DNA from: an uncultured Bacilli bacterium
Lineage (GTDB): Bacteria > Bacillota_I > Bacilli_A > RF39 > UBA660
NCBI GenBank assembly: GCA_947581835.1
Contig: CANPVV010000006.1
Coordinates: forward strand, 1 to 45,551
Length of the DNA stretch: 45,551 bases
Direction: 5' to 3'
Shown here in pieces: positions 14,618 to 23,590 of the stretch; within the stretch, counting starts at the first letter, position 1; every line of letters begins with the position of its first letter. The position numbers and the translations under genes are program-made. Under the pieces are notes generated by a model. It was given only the letters and a program-made list of their open reading frames with translations. It searched no databases and was not told where the DNA came from.

Positions 14618-16726
14618 ATGTATCCTAATATGAATCAAAATCAAGATGAGAATGTTTTAGAGAAGTATGGGCGAGATATTACAGAACTTGCTTTAAATAA
14701 TAAGATAGACCCTGTTATTGGACGTGATGAAGAAATTAGAAGTATTATACGTATTTTATCACGTAAAACTAAAAATAATCCAGTTTTAATTGGAGAACCT
14801 GGGGTTGGTAAAACCGCTATTGTGGAAGGTCTTGCAATACGTATTATTAAAGGGGACGTTCCAAGTACTTTAAAGGATAAAAAGATTTGGTCTTTAGATT
14901 TAGGGGCTTTAATTGCAGGAGCTAAATATCGGGGAGAATTTGAAGAAAGACTTAAAAAAGTTTTAGAGAAGATAAGTAAAAGTGATGGTAATATTATTTT
15001 ATTTATAGATGAAATTCATATGATAGTTGGTGCTGGAGCAGAAGGGGCTATGGATGCTGGTAATATGCTTAAACCAATGCTTGCTAGAGGTGAAATTCGT
15101 TTAATTGGAGCAACTACTTTAAATGAATATAGAGAATATATTGAAAAAGATGGAGCTTTAGAAAGACGTTTACAAAAAATAATTGTAAGTGAACCAAATG
15201 TATTAGATACCATTACAATTTTGAGGGGTTTAAAAGAAAAATTTGAGTTATATCATGGAGTAAATATTAAAGATAATGCTTTAGTTAGTGCAGCAACTTT
15301 GGCAGATAGATATATTACAGATAGATTTTTACCAGATAAAGCAATTGATTTAGTGGATGAGGCGTGTGCAACAATAAAAATGCAGATGGCATCAGTTCCA
15401 ACAAGTTTAGATACTTTAACAAGAAAAATTATGAGTTTAGAGATTGAAAGAGAAGCAATAAAGAAAGAAAAAGATGAAGTATCTAAAAAAAGGATGGAAG
15501 AACTTGATAAAGAAATTAGTGAATTAAAAGAAGAAGAAGGAATAATGCGCGCTAAATGGTTAGAAGAGAAAAGTTTAAATGATGAGATAACCAAAAAGAA
15601 AGAAGAAATAGATAAAGCAAGATTTATGTTAGATAAAGCCGAAAATAACTATGATTTAGAGACAGCAGCAAGACTTAGACATGGAGATATTCCAAAGTTA
15701 GAGATGGAACTTGATTTGATGCGTAAGAAAAGTAATTCAAAAATGCTTAGTGATACAGTAGATGATGAAAGTATTGCTAGTATTGTTGCTAAATGGACAA
15801 ATATTCCGATTCAAAAATTAGTTGGTAGTGAAAAAGATAAACTTCTTAATTTAAATAAAGATTTAAAGAAAAGAGTTATGGGTCAAGATAAAGCAATTGA
15901 TTCAGTGAGTGAGGCTATTATTAGAGCTAGAAGTGGAATAAAAGATCCTAATAAGCCAATTGGTTCATTTATCTTTTTAGGTCCAACGGGTGTGGGTAAA
16001 ACTGAACTTGCGAAAGCTTTGGCGTATTATTTATTTGATGATGAAAGACATATGATTAGAATTGATTGTTCAGAGTATATGGAAGCTTTTAATGTTTCGA
16101 GATTAATTGGAGCGCCTCCAGGATATGTTGGATATAATGAAGGCGGGGAGCTTACAGAAGCTGTTAGAAGAAATCCTTATAGTATAGTTTTATTTGATGA
16201 AATAGAAAAAGCTCATCCAGACGTATTTAATATATTACTCCAAATACTTGATGATGGAAGAATTACAGATTCAACGGGTAAGTTAATTGATTTTAAAAAT
16301 ACAATTATTATTATGACTTCTAATTTGGGTAGTGAGTTTATTTTAGAAGATAATAATCAAGAGAAAGTAATGCAAGAGTTAAAAGGGGCTTTTAGACCAG
16401 AATTTATTAATAGAATTGATGAAATAATTATTTTTAATTCTTTAAATAAAGAGGTTATATATGATATTTTAGATAAAATTATTGGAGAAACAGAGAAGAG
16501 ACTAAGTAATTTAAAGATAAAGATTAAACTTACAGATGAAGCAAAAGATTTTATTATTGCTAATAGTTATGAGGCAGCATATGGGGCAAGACCTATTAAG
16601 AGATATGTTACACATTATGTAGAAACACAACTTGCTAAGTTATTAGTTTTAGGGGATATTAAAGATAATCAAAATGTTTTAGTAAGAGTTAAAGATAATG
16701 AACTTGTTTTAGATATTCAAAATTAA
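14618..16726 (+). CDS. clpB: ClpB-type disaggregase without N-domain
   Basis: A 702-residue AAA+ unfoldase. The ATG at 14618 has a GGAAGGTGAT site; the frame upstream of it covers the promoter. It starts almost directly at the first AAA domain (Walker A GEPGVGKT at 59-66, Walker B FIDEIH), so the Clp_N domain is missing. The middle coiled coil contains the ClpB-type [18 protein letters not shown]. The second AAA domain has [23 protein letters not shown] and [12 protein letters not shown], and no ClpP-binding IGF loop, which supports ClpB over ClpC. ClpB rescues aggregated proteins with DnaK. The CIRCE site fits heat-shock control. Confidence 0.92.
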   Translation: MYPNMNQNQDENVLEKYGRDITELALNNKIDPVIGRDEEIRSIIRILSRKTKNNPVLIGEPGVGKTAIVEGLAIRIIKGDVPSTLKDKKIWSLDLGALIAGAKYRGEFEERLKKVLEKISKSDGNIILFIDEIHMIVGAGAEGAMDAGNMLKPMLARGEIRLIGATTLNEYREYIEKDGALERRLQKIIVSEPNVLDTITILRGLKEKFELYHGVNIKDNALVSAATLADRYITDRFLPDKAIDLVDEACATIKMQMASVPTSLDTLTRKIMSLEIEREAIKKEKDEVSKKRMEELDKEISELKEEEGIMRAKWLEEKSLNDEITKKKEEIDKARFMLDKAENNYDLETAARLRHGDIPKLEMELDLMRKKSNSKMLSDTVDDESIASIVAKWTNIPIQKLVGSEKDKLLNLNKDLKKRVMGQDKAIDSVSEAIIRARSGIKDPNKPIGSFIFLGPTGVGKTELAKALAYYLFDDERHMIRIDCSEYMEAFNVSRLIGAPPGYVGYNEGGELTEAVRRNPYSIVLFDEIEKAHPDVFNILLQILDDGRITDSTGKLIDFKNTIIIMTSNLGSEFILEDNNQEKVMQELKGAFRPEFINRIDEIIIFNSLNKEVIYDILDKIIGETEKRLSNLKIKIKLTDEAKDFIIANSYEAAYGARPIKRYVTHYVETQLAKLLVLGDIKDNQNVLVRVKDNELVLDIQN

Positions 16727-16804
16727 AATGCGCATTTATCCTTTACAAATAACGTATAATTTATTATAATGTTATTGGTCACGATTTAGGAGAGTGTTAA
16801 ATTA

Positions 16805-17350
16805 ATGACTAAGAATAAAAATAAAGAGTTTGAAAGTTTAGTTAGTGATATTATAAATAATGAATATTTTTTGGAAACAAAAAAAGATTTGCATCATGGA
16901 ACTAGTAAATATGAACATTCGATGAGAGTTGCAAAGTTAAGTTATAAATTAGCAAGAATTTTTAAAGCAGATATTAAAGATACAACTAGAGCGGGTTTGT
17001 TACATGATTTTTTCTTGGGAACGAGGAAAGAAAAACCAGAAAATTCTTATTTAAGACATCCAGTTACAGCAATGAATAATGCTAAAAAGTATTTTAATGT
17101 TAATGATATAGAAGCAGAGGCTATTAAAACACATATGTTTCATCAGGTTTTACTTAAAAAATTATTTCCTTTTATTAATAGAAAAGAAAAGGTTAGTGTC
17201 AAAGAGTTTAAGCCTAAAAGTAAAGAAGGTTGGATTATATGTGCATCAGATTTGTTAGTTTCGATTATGGAATGTGAAAGATTTCAGTTTACATATGTTG
17301 CTAATGTGGCTTTGCTTTTGGTTTTTAATATATTAATGTTTAAAAATTAA
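16805..17350 (+). CDS. HD-domain phosphohydrolase
   Basis: A 181-residue protein with the metal-binding HD pattern: KYEHSMRVAKLSYKLA, then GLLHDFFLGT, HPVTAMNNA and IKTHMFH. HD proteins of this size are often nucleotide or cyclic-nucleotide phosphohydrolases; the substrate cannot be told. An AGGAGAG site precedes its ATG. The last 25 residues look hydrophobic and may lie near or in the membrane. It follows clpB by 78 bp but has its own upstream region. Confidence 0.8.
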   Translation: MTKNKNKEFESLVSDIINNEYFLETKKDLHHGTSKYEHSMRVAKLSYKLARIFKADIKDTTRAGLLHDFFLGTRKEKPENSYLRHPVTAMNNAKKYFNVNDIEAEAIKTHMFHQVLLKKLFPFINRKEKVSVKEFKPKSKEGWIICASDLLVSIMECERFQFTYVANVALLLVFNILMFKN

Positions 17351-17357
17351 TGATTAG

Positions 17358-17388
17358 AATAATGCTTGAGAAAGGCATTATTTTTTTT
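17358..17388 (+). terminator. Rho-independent terminator
   Basis: AATAATGC (17358-17365) pairs with GCATTATT (17375-17382), followed by a run of T. It ends the HD-domain gene. Confidence 0.85.
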
Positions 17389-17390
17389 GC

Positions 17391-17419
17391 TTGACAATCG
17401 TATAAATGTTTGATATAGT
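17391..17419 (+). promoter_or_regulatory. Promoter of the decayed ORF6N copy
   Basis: TTGACA (17391-17396), 17-base spacer, TATAGT (17414-17419). An AGGGAGG site and ATG at 17458 follow, but the gene behind it is broken. Confidence 0.8.
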
Positions 17420-17457
17420 GAGTATACAATAAACAAGTTAAAGGGAGGTTTTAGTTT

Positions 17458-18360
17458 ATGAATAATGGTAATAGGAAATAAGATTTATAGTTTTACTGAT
17501 GGAATTAAAGATTTAATTAAATTTTGTAATGAAATGTATTTTTAGCTCTTAGGTGTATAATGAAGTTTTAAGGTTCCAATTTGGAACCTTAAAGATAGAA
17601 GTGGATAAGCATAGAAAGTATATTCTTATTGATGGAATAAATGTTTTCATATCGGTAAAAAGGGGGATTGGTGAGTTTTTATAGGATATTATTTTTAACT
17701 TGCTTTAGAATAAAGTACAATTCTTTAAGGTCGAAAATTTCGACCTTAGACGTTAAATAAGAAAATTGGGTATGTACTAAAGATTTAAATAAAAGACATA
17801 TGATAAATTTAAGAATTTGTTCACTTGAAGTTCCAAAAATTAAACTTGAAGTTCCATTTTTGGAACTTCAAGTTTGAATAATTATGATTGTGTTAGTGAT
17901 GAAATAAAGGTTTTGATATCGGTAAAAAGGGGGATTGGTGAGTTTTTAGAGAGATATAGTTTTTAACTTGAGATTCAAGAATTTAAAATTTGCGGTTTCA
18001 ATTTGAAACCGCAAAATTGAAGAATAGGGTATAATTAGAACTAAGTTTTTATTCAATTTGAAGTTACTTTTAAATTATTAGATGATGAAAGTTATGTTTT
18101 TTTGGTCGATAATATCGACCAAAAAAATAGAGATTAGAGGTAGCAAATATAAAAAAACAACGATATGATATAAGTGTTTTTGTATTAACAATAAGAAAAG
18201 AAAATAATGAAATTAGTGATTTAAAAATATTTTCAAGGTTTCAATTTGAAACCTTGAACGGAGATAAGAAAAGCTAAATAGAATAATAATTTAGAGATAA
18301 TATATGTTAGATGGTAGTGTATCACTTTGGAATTTCTTTAAATTATGCAGGTAAAATAAA
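17458..18360 (+). pseudogene. Decayed ORF6N gene copies
   Basis: The start region (GGGAGGTTTTAGTTTATGA) matches the start region of the gene at 18393. Near 18335 the stretch that encodes YHCGTSLNYAGK in the intact gene at 18842 is still readable (ACTTTGGAATTTCTTTAAAT). In between, fragments match the palindrome region, and a piece at 18170-18230 reads SVFVLTIRKENNEI, like VSIIRKENKEI after 18690. All frames are broken. A 33-bp direct repeat (17649-17681 and 17916-17948) and six palindromes indicate more than one decayed copy. Left by tandem duplication and decay. Confidence 0.75.
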
Positions 18361-18994
18361 AAATATTAAAGGAAAATGGGAGGTTTTAGTTTATGAGTGA
18401 AATAATAAATGATTGTCAAGAAATAGAGGATAAGATTTATAGTATTAGAGGAAAGTATGTAATGTTAGACAGTGATTTAGCTAAGATTTATAATTATACT
18501 AATGGTACTAAAGATTTAAATAAATTGGTGAAAAGACATATAGATAAATTTTCTAGTGAAATATATTTTCAGATTTCTTTGGAAGAGTACAATGAGGTTT
18601 TAAGGTTCCAATTTGGAACCTTAGAGATAGGTAGAGGAGGGCATAGAAAATATTTTCCGTATGTATTTACACTTGATGGATAAGTATTTTAGTATCAATT
18701 ATTAGAAAAGAAAATAAAGAAATAATTTTTCAAAAAATAGAAAAAGGATTTCAAAATAAAAGTGGTTTAATTATTGTAAAAGATGCGGTAAATACTAGGA
18801 AAATAGAGGATTTAATATATGAAGTAAGAGGGGTACAGGTTATGCTTGATAGTGATGTTGCAAGTTTATATAAAGTACCTTCTAAAAGAATTAATGAGGC
18901 AGTAAAAAATAATATCGAGAGGTTTCCAGAGAACTTTTGTTTTCAACTTACTTTAGAAGAATATAATTCTTTAAGGTCGAAAATTTCGACCTTA
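17567..18994. repeat. Eight perfect palindromes with differing inner sequence
   Basis: Positions and left arms: 17567-17593 TTTAAGGTTCCAA; 17726-17748 TAAGGTCGAAA; 17842-17875 AAACTTGAAGTTCCA; 17989-18015 TTTGCGGTTTCAA; 18097-18127 TTTTTTTGGTCGATA; 18232-18258 TTCAAGGTTTCAA; 18601-18623 TAAGGTTCCAA; 18972-18994 TAAGGTCGAAA. Each right arm is the exact reverse complement, around a centre of one A/T base (four in the third). The last two lie in open reading frames and encode LRFQFGTL and LRSKISTL. The shared frame is GGT-N5-W-N5-ACC with symmetric changes in the N positions (the third copy has AGT/ACT). Confidence 0.9.
18393..18683 (+). pseudogene. ORF6N-domain gene, frameshifted
   Basis: 96 residues with a good GGGAGG site. 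It contains the ORF6N domain start (IEDKIYSIRGKYVMLDSDLA), the variable LRFQFGTL segment and KYFPYVFTLDG, then hits a stop. From 18677 another frame stays open and reads on with ISILVSIIRKENKEI, a homologue of a fragment in the decayed copy, and continues into the gene at 18842. A single-base indel near 18675 would join them into one protein with two ORF6N domains. ORF6N proteins are phage- and element-type DNA-binding or antirepressor proteins. Confidence 0.7.
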
Positions 18995-19684
18995 GACGTT
19001 AAACGAGGAAAATTTCGAAAATATTTACCATATGTTTTTACAGAACAGGGAATTGCGATGCTGAGTGGAATTATAAGAAATCCTATTGCTGTTAAAGTAA
19101 GTATTGCTATAATGAATGCTTTTGTTTTGATGAGAAAAATTATTTCTAAAGACTTGCTTGAGCAAAAGTATTTTAAAAATATGCTTTTAGAACATGATGA
19201 GAAAATAAAATTGTTGGAAAATTCTTTTTTAGAATTTAAGAATAAAGACCAAACTAATATTATTTTTTTTGAAGGACAGATATATGATGCTTATTCAAAA
19301 TTGGTGGATATAATGAGAGAAGCAAAGAGAGAGTTAATTATAGTAGATGGTTATGCTGATAAAGTGGTTTTGGATATGATAAGAGAGATAAAAGTTCCTG
19401 TATATTTGATAACAAAGAAAAATAAAGTATTAAAAGAGTTAGATATAAGAAAATATAGAGAACAGTATGATAATTTAGAGATAATATATAGTGATAGTTT
19501 TCATGATAGGTATTTAGTACTTGATGAAAAAGAGGTATATCACTGTGGAACTTCTTTAAATTATGCAGGTAAAAGAACATTTTCTATAAATAAATTAGAA
19601 GAGGAAGAAATTAAGAATGTTTTGATAACTAAAATAAATGAAATTAGAGGTTTATCTAAAATAGATAAAAATGAAAATAGATAG
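18842..19684 (+). CDS. ORF6N-domain protein with PLD-like C-terminus
   Basis: 280 residues from the ATG at 18842. The domain begins before it: codons from 18677 on read IEDLIYEVRGVQ in frame, so the native start is upstream and was lost through the frameshift. Domains: ORF6N (MLDSDVASLYKVP, RFPENFCFQLT, LRSKISTL, KYLPYVFTEQGIAML), a coiled coil (about 100-125), and a C-terminal phospholipase-D-like part with IIFFEGQIYDAYS, ELIIVDGYAD, SFHDRYLVLDEKEVYHCG; the catalytic HKD is reduced to H-D-R. Likely a DNA-binding regulator of mobile-element origin. Its 3' end overlaps the uppP 3' end by 33 bp. Confidence 0.75.
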   Translation: MLDSDVASLYKVPSKRINEAVKNNIERFPENFCFQLTLEEYNSLRSKISTLDVKRGKFRKYLPYVFTEQGIAMLSGIIRNPIAVKVSIAIMNAFVLMRKIISKDLLEQKYFKNMLLEHDEKIKLLENSFLEFKNKDQTNIIFFEGQIYDAYSKLVDIMREAKRELIIVDGYADKVVLDMIREIKVPVYLITKKNKVLKELDIRKYREQYDNLEIIYSDSFHDRYLVLDEKEVYHCGTSLNYAGKRTFSINKLEEEEIKNVLITKINEIRGLSKIDKNENR

Positions 19685-20464
19685 AAGAAGACAATAAATA
19701 GAGAATTTCCAGAGTTTGCCTTTTTTTACAAGATTAGATAACCATTGATATGTGAAGTAAGTTACTATTAAAGAGGCAACTAAACCAATTAGATAAGGAA
19801 TTAAAAGAGTATTTAGAGTTCCAGCACTAATTAAATCATTTACACCTAAAAGCATAGTTGCAACACTTATAGGAAAATATAAAATAAAAGTATATTTTAA
19901 AGCAGTTTTTCTTTTTAGACCCATAAGAAGACAAGCAACTAAAACAGTACCACTTCGAGAAATTCCAGGAAGAATAGTGATCATTTGAAATAAACCAATA
20001 ATTAAAGCATCTTTTAAAGTTATATCTTTATCTTCTTTAGAACCAGTTTTATTTCTAATTAAGAAAAGCATTAAGGCAGTTATTAGAAAAGCAAAACCTA
20101 AGAAATATAAATTTTGAAATTTTTCTTCAATAAAATCTTTAAGTAAAAATCCAACTATACCAACAGGAATAGTAGAGACGATAAGATATAAACAGTATTT
20201 AAATTTAGAGAGATTTTCTTTTCTTTTCTCTTTTTTAAAGATATAGGTAAAAAAGGCTGTTACTAAATCAATTATACTTTTGCGAAAAATAAAGAGAATA
20301 GCTAAAAAAGAACCAAAGTTAGCAATTATTTCAAAATTTAAATCATTGAACATATTGGTATTAAAGATATTTTTAAATAAAAAGATATGACCACTAGAGC
20401 TTATTGGTAAGGGTTCTGTAAATCCTTGGATAATTCCTAAAATAAGATAAATTAAATAATTCAT
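19652..20464 (-). CDS. uppP: Undecaprenyl-diphosphatase
   Basis: A 270-residue integral membrane protein (BacA family) that recycles the undecaprenyl carrier used for cell-wall and surface polymers and gives bacitracin tolerance. The ATG at 20464 has an AGGTGAT site; the ATG three codons upstream overlaps it. Motifs: GIIQGFTEPLPISSSGH (with the catalytic Glu and His; family form EFLPVSSTGH) and ILPGISRSGT (with the catalytic Arg). About eight membrane segments. Its presence points to a cell that still makes lipid-linked wall or surface polymers. Confidence 0.95.
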   Translation of the reverse strand: MNYLIYLILGIIQGFTEPLPISSSGHIFLFKNIFNTNMFNDLNFEIIANFGSFLAILFIFRKSIIDLVTAFFTYIFKKEKRKENLSKFKYCLYLIVSTIPVGIVGFLLKDFIEEKFQNLYFLGFAFLITALMLFLIRNKTGSKEDKDITLKDALIIGLFQMITILPGISRSGTVLVACLLMGLKRKTALKYTFILYFPISVATMLLGVNDLISAGTLNTLLIPYLIGLVASLIVTYFTYQWLSNLVKKGKLWKFSIYCLLLSIFIFIYFR

Positions 20465-20534
20465 ATATATCACCTAGAATAATTATATAATATTTTTTTT
20501 ATTTAAGAAATAAAATTATTAAGGGAATAATTAA

Positions 20535-20777
20535 ATGTTTAAAATTGCTTTATATTTTATGGGGATAATATTTACAAGTGTTGGCATATTCTTTACAATT
20601 ATTTATCTTAATTTATTAAGTATGGGGTATACTTTTTTAGAATTTGTTAACTTTATTAGTAGAAAAATAGAATTTTATTTTATATTGATAGGTTTAATAT
20701 GTATAGGTATTTCGTTAGAAAGGTGGATTAAGGATGAATTATTATTACGACGTAATCTTAAATTGGAGCGAAAATGA
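20535..20777 (+). CDS. Small two-helix membrane protein
   Basis: 80 residues with two hydrophobic segments (about 4-27 and 46-64) and a basic C-terminal tail (LLLRRNLKLERK). No family is recognised. Its 3' end overlaps the next gene by 44 bp, so the two are translationally coupled. It is divergent from uppP. Confidence 0.6.
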   Translation: MFKIALYFMGIIFTSVGIFFTIIYLNLLSMGYTFLEFVNFISRKIEFYFILIGLICIGISLERWIKDELLLRRNLKLERK

Positions 20778-21378
20778 AGGATATGAGTTTTATGAGTGGA
20801 ATGATACAGATTATTTAGAGTTAGTAAAGAAAATACCTTTAATTAAGATTAAACATAAAGATTTTTTGAATGTTTTAACTAATAAAATTAGAATAACTAG
20901 TGATTTATTAAAAGAGATTAAAGATAAGACTTTGCTTAGTTCTAAAAAAGTGATTAGTAAAATAGAATATGCTTTACTTATTACTGATGGTAAAAATGTG
21001 TTAGCACTGGAGTTTAATAAAGAGGGTATAGAGTTAAATAGAAGTAAGTTACTAATTGAAGATGAGTTAGGAATATTGGAAATTGCTTATAATTTAAAAG
21101 AGGCAATATTTATTTATGAAATGCTTAATCCTTTGAAGAAAAGTTTGGAATTAAGACAGGAAGAAGAAGCAAAACATTTGATTTTTTTAGAGATTAATAA
21201 TTTATATCAGAATAAAGATATAGCTAAATTGAAATATTTATATTATGAATATAAACAAGAGGAAGAAAGTAATATAGAGCTTATTTATAAAAATATTATA
21301 AATGATTTAGAAGTAAATTTTAATAAAGAGTTATTAAAATTGTATTATATTATTAAGTTATCATACCATAATGTGTAA
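20734..21378 (+). CDS. DUF3603-family protein
   Basis: A 214-residue cytoplasmic protein. The N-terminus (YYYDVILNWSENEGYEFYEW, then DYLELVKKIPLIKI) matches the start of the DUF3603 family found across Bacilli, whose function is not known. The middle has a conserved beta region with ALLITDGKNVLALEFN; the C-terminal part is helical and charged. It lies before miaB, with a promoter-like TATAAT at about 21385 between them. Confidence 0.75.
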   Translation: MNYYYDVILNWSENEGYEFYEWNDTDYLELVKKIPLIKIKHKDFLNVLTNKIRITSDLLKEIKDKTLLSSKKVISKIEYALLITDGKNVLALEFNKEGIELNRSKLLIEDELGILEIAYNLKEAIFIYEMLNPLKKSLELRQEEEAKHLIFLEINNLYQNKDIAKLKYLYYEYKQEEESNIELIYKNIINDLEVNFNKELLKLYYIIKLSYHNV

Positions 21379-21417
21379 AATATGTTATAATATAGGGGTT
21401 ATGGAAGTGATTTTTTT

Positions 21418-22833
21418 ATGAATTTACCAGATTTAAAGAAAGCTAAAATTAGAAGTGATGAAGAAGTAAAAACAATTGAGGCAACTAACTTAAAGAGTAA
21501 TAAATTTGCAGGAAAGAAGTATTTTTTAAAGACTTATGGTTGTCAGATGAATGTTCATGATTCAGAAGAGATTAAGGGAATACTTAAAAATTTAGGTTTT
21601 AGTGAAACATTAGATTATGAAGAGGCAGATATAATTGTTCTTAATACTTGTGCAATTAGAGAAAATGCCCATGATAAAGTATTTGGTTTTTTAGGGAGAG
21701 TTAAACATTTAAAGAAAGAAAAACCAGATTTATTGGTAGCGGTCGGAGGTTGTATGCCTCAACAGAATAGTGTTGCTAATTTACTTAAAGAAAAGTATCC
21801 TTTTGTAAATATTGTTTTTGGAACACATAATATTAATGATTTAGGGAAAATGATTGTTGATGCTAAAAGTAAGCAAGATATTGAGGTTTATTCAATTGAA
21901 GGAAATATTTATGAGAATATAGAATATGATAGAGATTCTAAATATTGTGCTTGGGTAAATATTATGTATGGGTGTGATAAGTTTTGTACTTATTGTATAG
22001 TACCATTTACTAGAGGTAAGCAAAGAAGTAGAAAAATGGAAGATATTTTAGAGGAAGTCCAAAAATTAAAAGATGAGGGATATTTGGAAGTTACTTTGTT
22101 AGGACAGAATGTTAATGCTTATGGAAAAGATTTAGATACTTCATATGATTTTGCGACACTTTTAGAAAATGTTGCTAATATTGGAATTGAAAGAATTAGA
22201 TTTGTTACTTCTCATCCATGGGATTTCACAGATAAGATGATCGAGGTTATTGCAAAATATCCAAATATTATGCCTTATATTCATTTACCTTTACAAAGTG
22301 GTAGTTCTAAAATATTAAAATTAATGGGAAGAAGATATACAAAAGAAGAATATTTAGAATTATATAGAAAAATTAAAGATAGTATTCCGGGAGTTAGTAT
22401 TACAACAGATATAATTGTAGGTTTTCCAAATGAAACAGATGAAGATTTTGAAGAGACTTTAGACGTGGTTAATAAGTGTAAATTTGACGGTGCTTTTACA
22501 TTTATTTATTCACCAAGAGAAGGAACACCAGCGGCATTAATTAAAGATAGTATTTCAATGGAAGTTAAAGAAAAAAGATTACAGATTTTAAATAATTTGG
22601 TTAATGATTATAGTTTGGAGCATAACAAAGAATATGTTGGAAAATTAGTTAAAGTATTGGTTACAGAAAATAGCTTAAAGGGAACAGATAAAGTTTGTGG
22701 ATATACAGATACTATGAAGCTTGTAAATATAGATGGAGCTAAAGAAGATATAGGAAAAATTATTAATGTTAAGATTACAGAAGCTAAAAGTTTTAGTTTA
22801 GATGGTGAAAAAGTGATATTTACGAATATTTAA
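21418..22833 (+). CDS. miaB: tRNA-2-methylthio-N6-dimethylallyladenosine synthase
   Basis: A 471-residue radical-SAM methylthiotransferase acting on A37 of tRNAs that read UNN codons. Order: a 35-residue N-terminal extension, the UPF0004 domain with three cluster cysteines (TYGCQMNVHDSE, NTCAIREN, GGCMPQQ), the radical-SAM CxxxCxxC motif in GCDKFCTYCIVPFTRGKQRSR-type context, LLGQNVNAYG, and a C-terminal TRAM domain with NSLKGTDKVCGYTD. Its substrate is made by MiaA, encoded at 24661, in the same gene group. Confidence 0.96.
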   Translation: MNLPDLKKAKIRSDEEVKTIEATNLKSNKFAGKKYFLKTYGCQMNVHDSEEIKGILKNLGFSETLDYEEADIIVLNTCAIRENAHDKVFGFLGRVKHLKKEKPDLLVAVGGCMPQQNSVANLLKEKYPFVNIVFGTHNINDLGKMIVDAKSKQDIEVYSIEGNIYENIEYDRDSKYCAWVNIMYGCDKFCTYCIVPFTRGKQRSRKMEDILEEVQKLKDEGYLEVTLLGQNVNAYGKDLDTSYDFATLLENVANIGIERIRFVTSHPWDFTDKMIEVIAKYPNIMPYIHLPLQSGSSKILKLMGRRYTKEEYLELYRKIKDSIPGVSITTDIIVGFPNETDEDFEETLDVVNKCKFDGAFTFIYSPREGTPAALIKDSISMEVKEKRLQILNNLVNDYSLEHNKEYVGKLVKVLVTENSLKGTDKVCGYTDTMKLVNIDGAKEDIGKIINVKITEAKSFSLDGEKVIFTNI

Positions 22834-22900
22834 TATAAAAAGGGCTTTTCAAAATTAGAAAAATGTCTTATAATAGATATTAGTAAAATAGGTGATAATA

Positions 22901-23503
22901 ATGAGAAGAGGGTATAAGGTAACTTTAGGTATTTTAACAATTATGATTTTAATTACAATGACTATTGGTACAAGTTATTCTTTTTATTCAGTTTCAGATG
23001 AACAAGATGAATCTAATCTGATTAATTCTACTTGTTTTAAAATAGAATTTAATGATACTAATGGTAGTAGTAGAATTAATTTAGGAAATGCTTATCCAAT
23101 TGATGATGGTGCCGCTTTAAATAAAACTCCTTATACTTTTACTGTAAGAAATACTTGTACTGCATTAAATTCGAGTGATAATGTCAAATATAAAGTTTTG
23201 TTAGGTAAATCTAATAGTGCTGAAAATAGCGAAAATGATTTGACTACTTACTTAAAGTATAAAATTGTGGAATCTACTTCGAATTCTTTGGAGACAGGAG
23301 AAATTAAGAAACTTTCTGATGCTAAACCATATGAAGGTGCTAAGCCACAAAATGTTAGTAATGCTTATGAGCTTGTTAGTGGAGAATTAAGTGTTGATGG
23401 AACTAAAACCTATAATTTATATTTATGGATTGATAGTACCGCAGGTAATGGAATAATGGGATATAGTTTTAATGGAGAAATTTTCGTTTATGCAGATATT
23501 TAA
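22901..23503 (+). CDS. TasA/SipW-type surface protein, short
   Basis: A 200-residue protein; the ATG at 22901 has an AGGTGAT site. It has an N-terminal signal/anchor (VTLGILTIMILITMTIGTSYS), then one beta-rich domain like the N-terminal domain of the protein at 12108: STCFKIEFND, an acidic turn, TPYTFTVRNTC and LVSGELSVDGTKTYNLYLWID. The paired cysteines may form a disulphide. The resemblance is to TasA/camelysin-like fibre proteins. It has no C-terminal lectin-like domain. With the next gene it forms a surface-protein pair inside a housekeeping cluster. Confidence 0.7.
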   Translation: MRRGYKVTLGILTIMILITMTIGTSYSFYSVSDEQDESNLINSTCFKIEFNDTNGSSRINLGNAYPIDDGAALNKTPYTFTVRNTCTALNSSDNVKYKVLLGKSNSAENSENDLTTYLKYKIVESTSNSLETGEIKKLSDAKPYEGAKPQNVSNAYELVSGELSVDGTKTYNLYLWIDSTAGNGIMGYSFNGEIFVYADI

Positions 23504-23525
23504 CTTCTTTTAGAAGTTTTTTTTA
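23502..23525 (+). terminator. Rho-independent terminator
   Basis: AACTTCT and AGAAGTT around a 3-base loop, followed by T residues, directly after the stop codon of the short surface protein gene. Confidence 0.75.
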
Positions 23526-23590
23526 TTTAAGTCTTTTCAAATACTCAAAAATCATTTATAATAGTTATAGTGGAGAAGTTGGTGGAAGCT

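Noticed and set aside
15016-15594. Minus-strand open frames inside clpB
   Set aside because: They are Ser/Ile-rich antisense shadows of a well-conserved gene.
14618-16726. ClpC assignment for the first Clp ATPase
   Set aside because: It lacks Clp_N and the IGF-type ClpP loop and has the ClpB-type middle-domain segment.
17567-18258. CRISPR array
   Set aside because: The repeated units are palindromes with different sequences at irregular distances, not identical repeats with regular spacers, and no cas gene is near.
19338-19580. Minus-strand open frame inside the ORF6N gene
   Set aside because: Antisense shadow without a start site.
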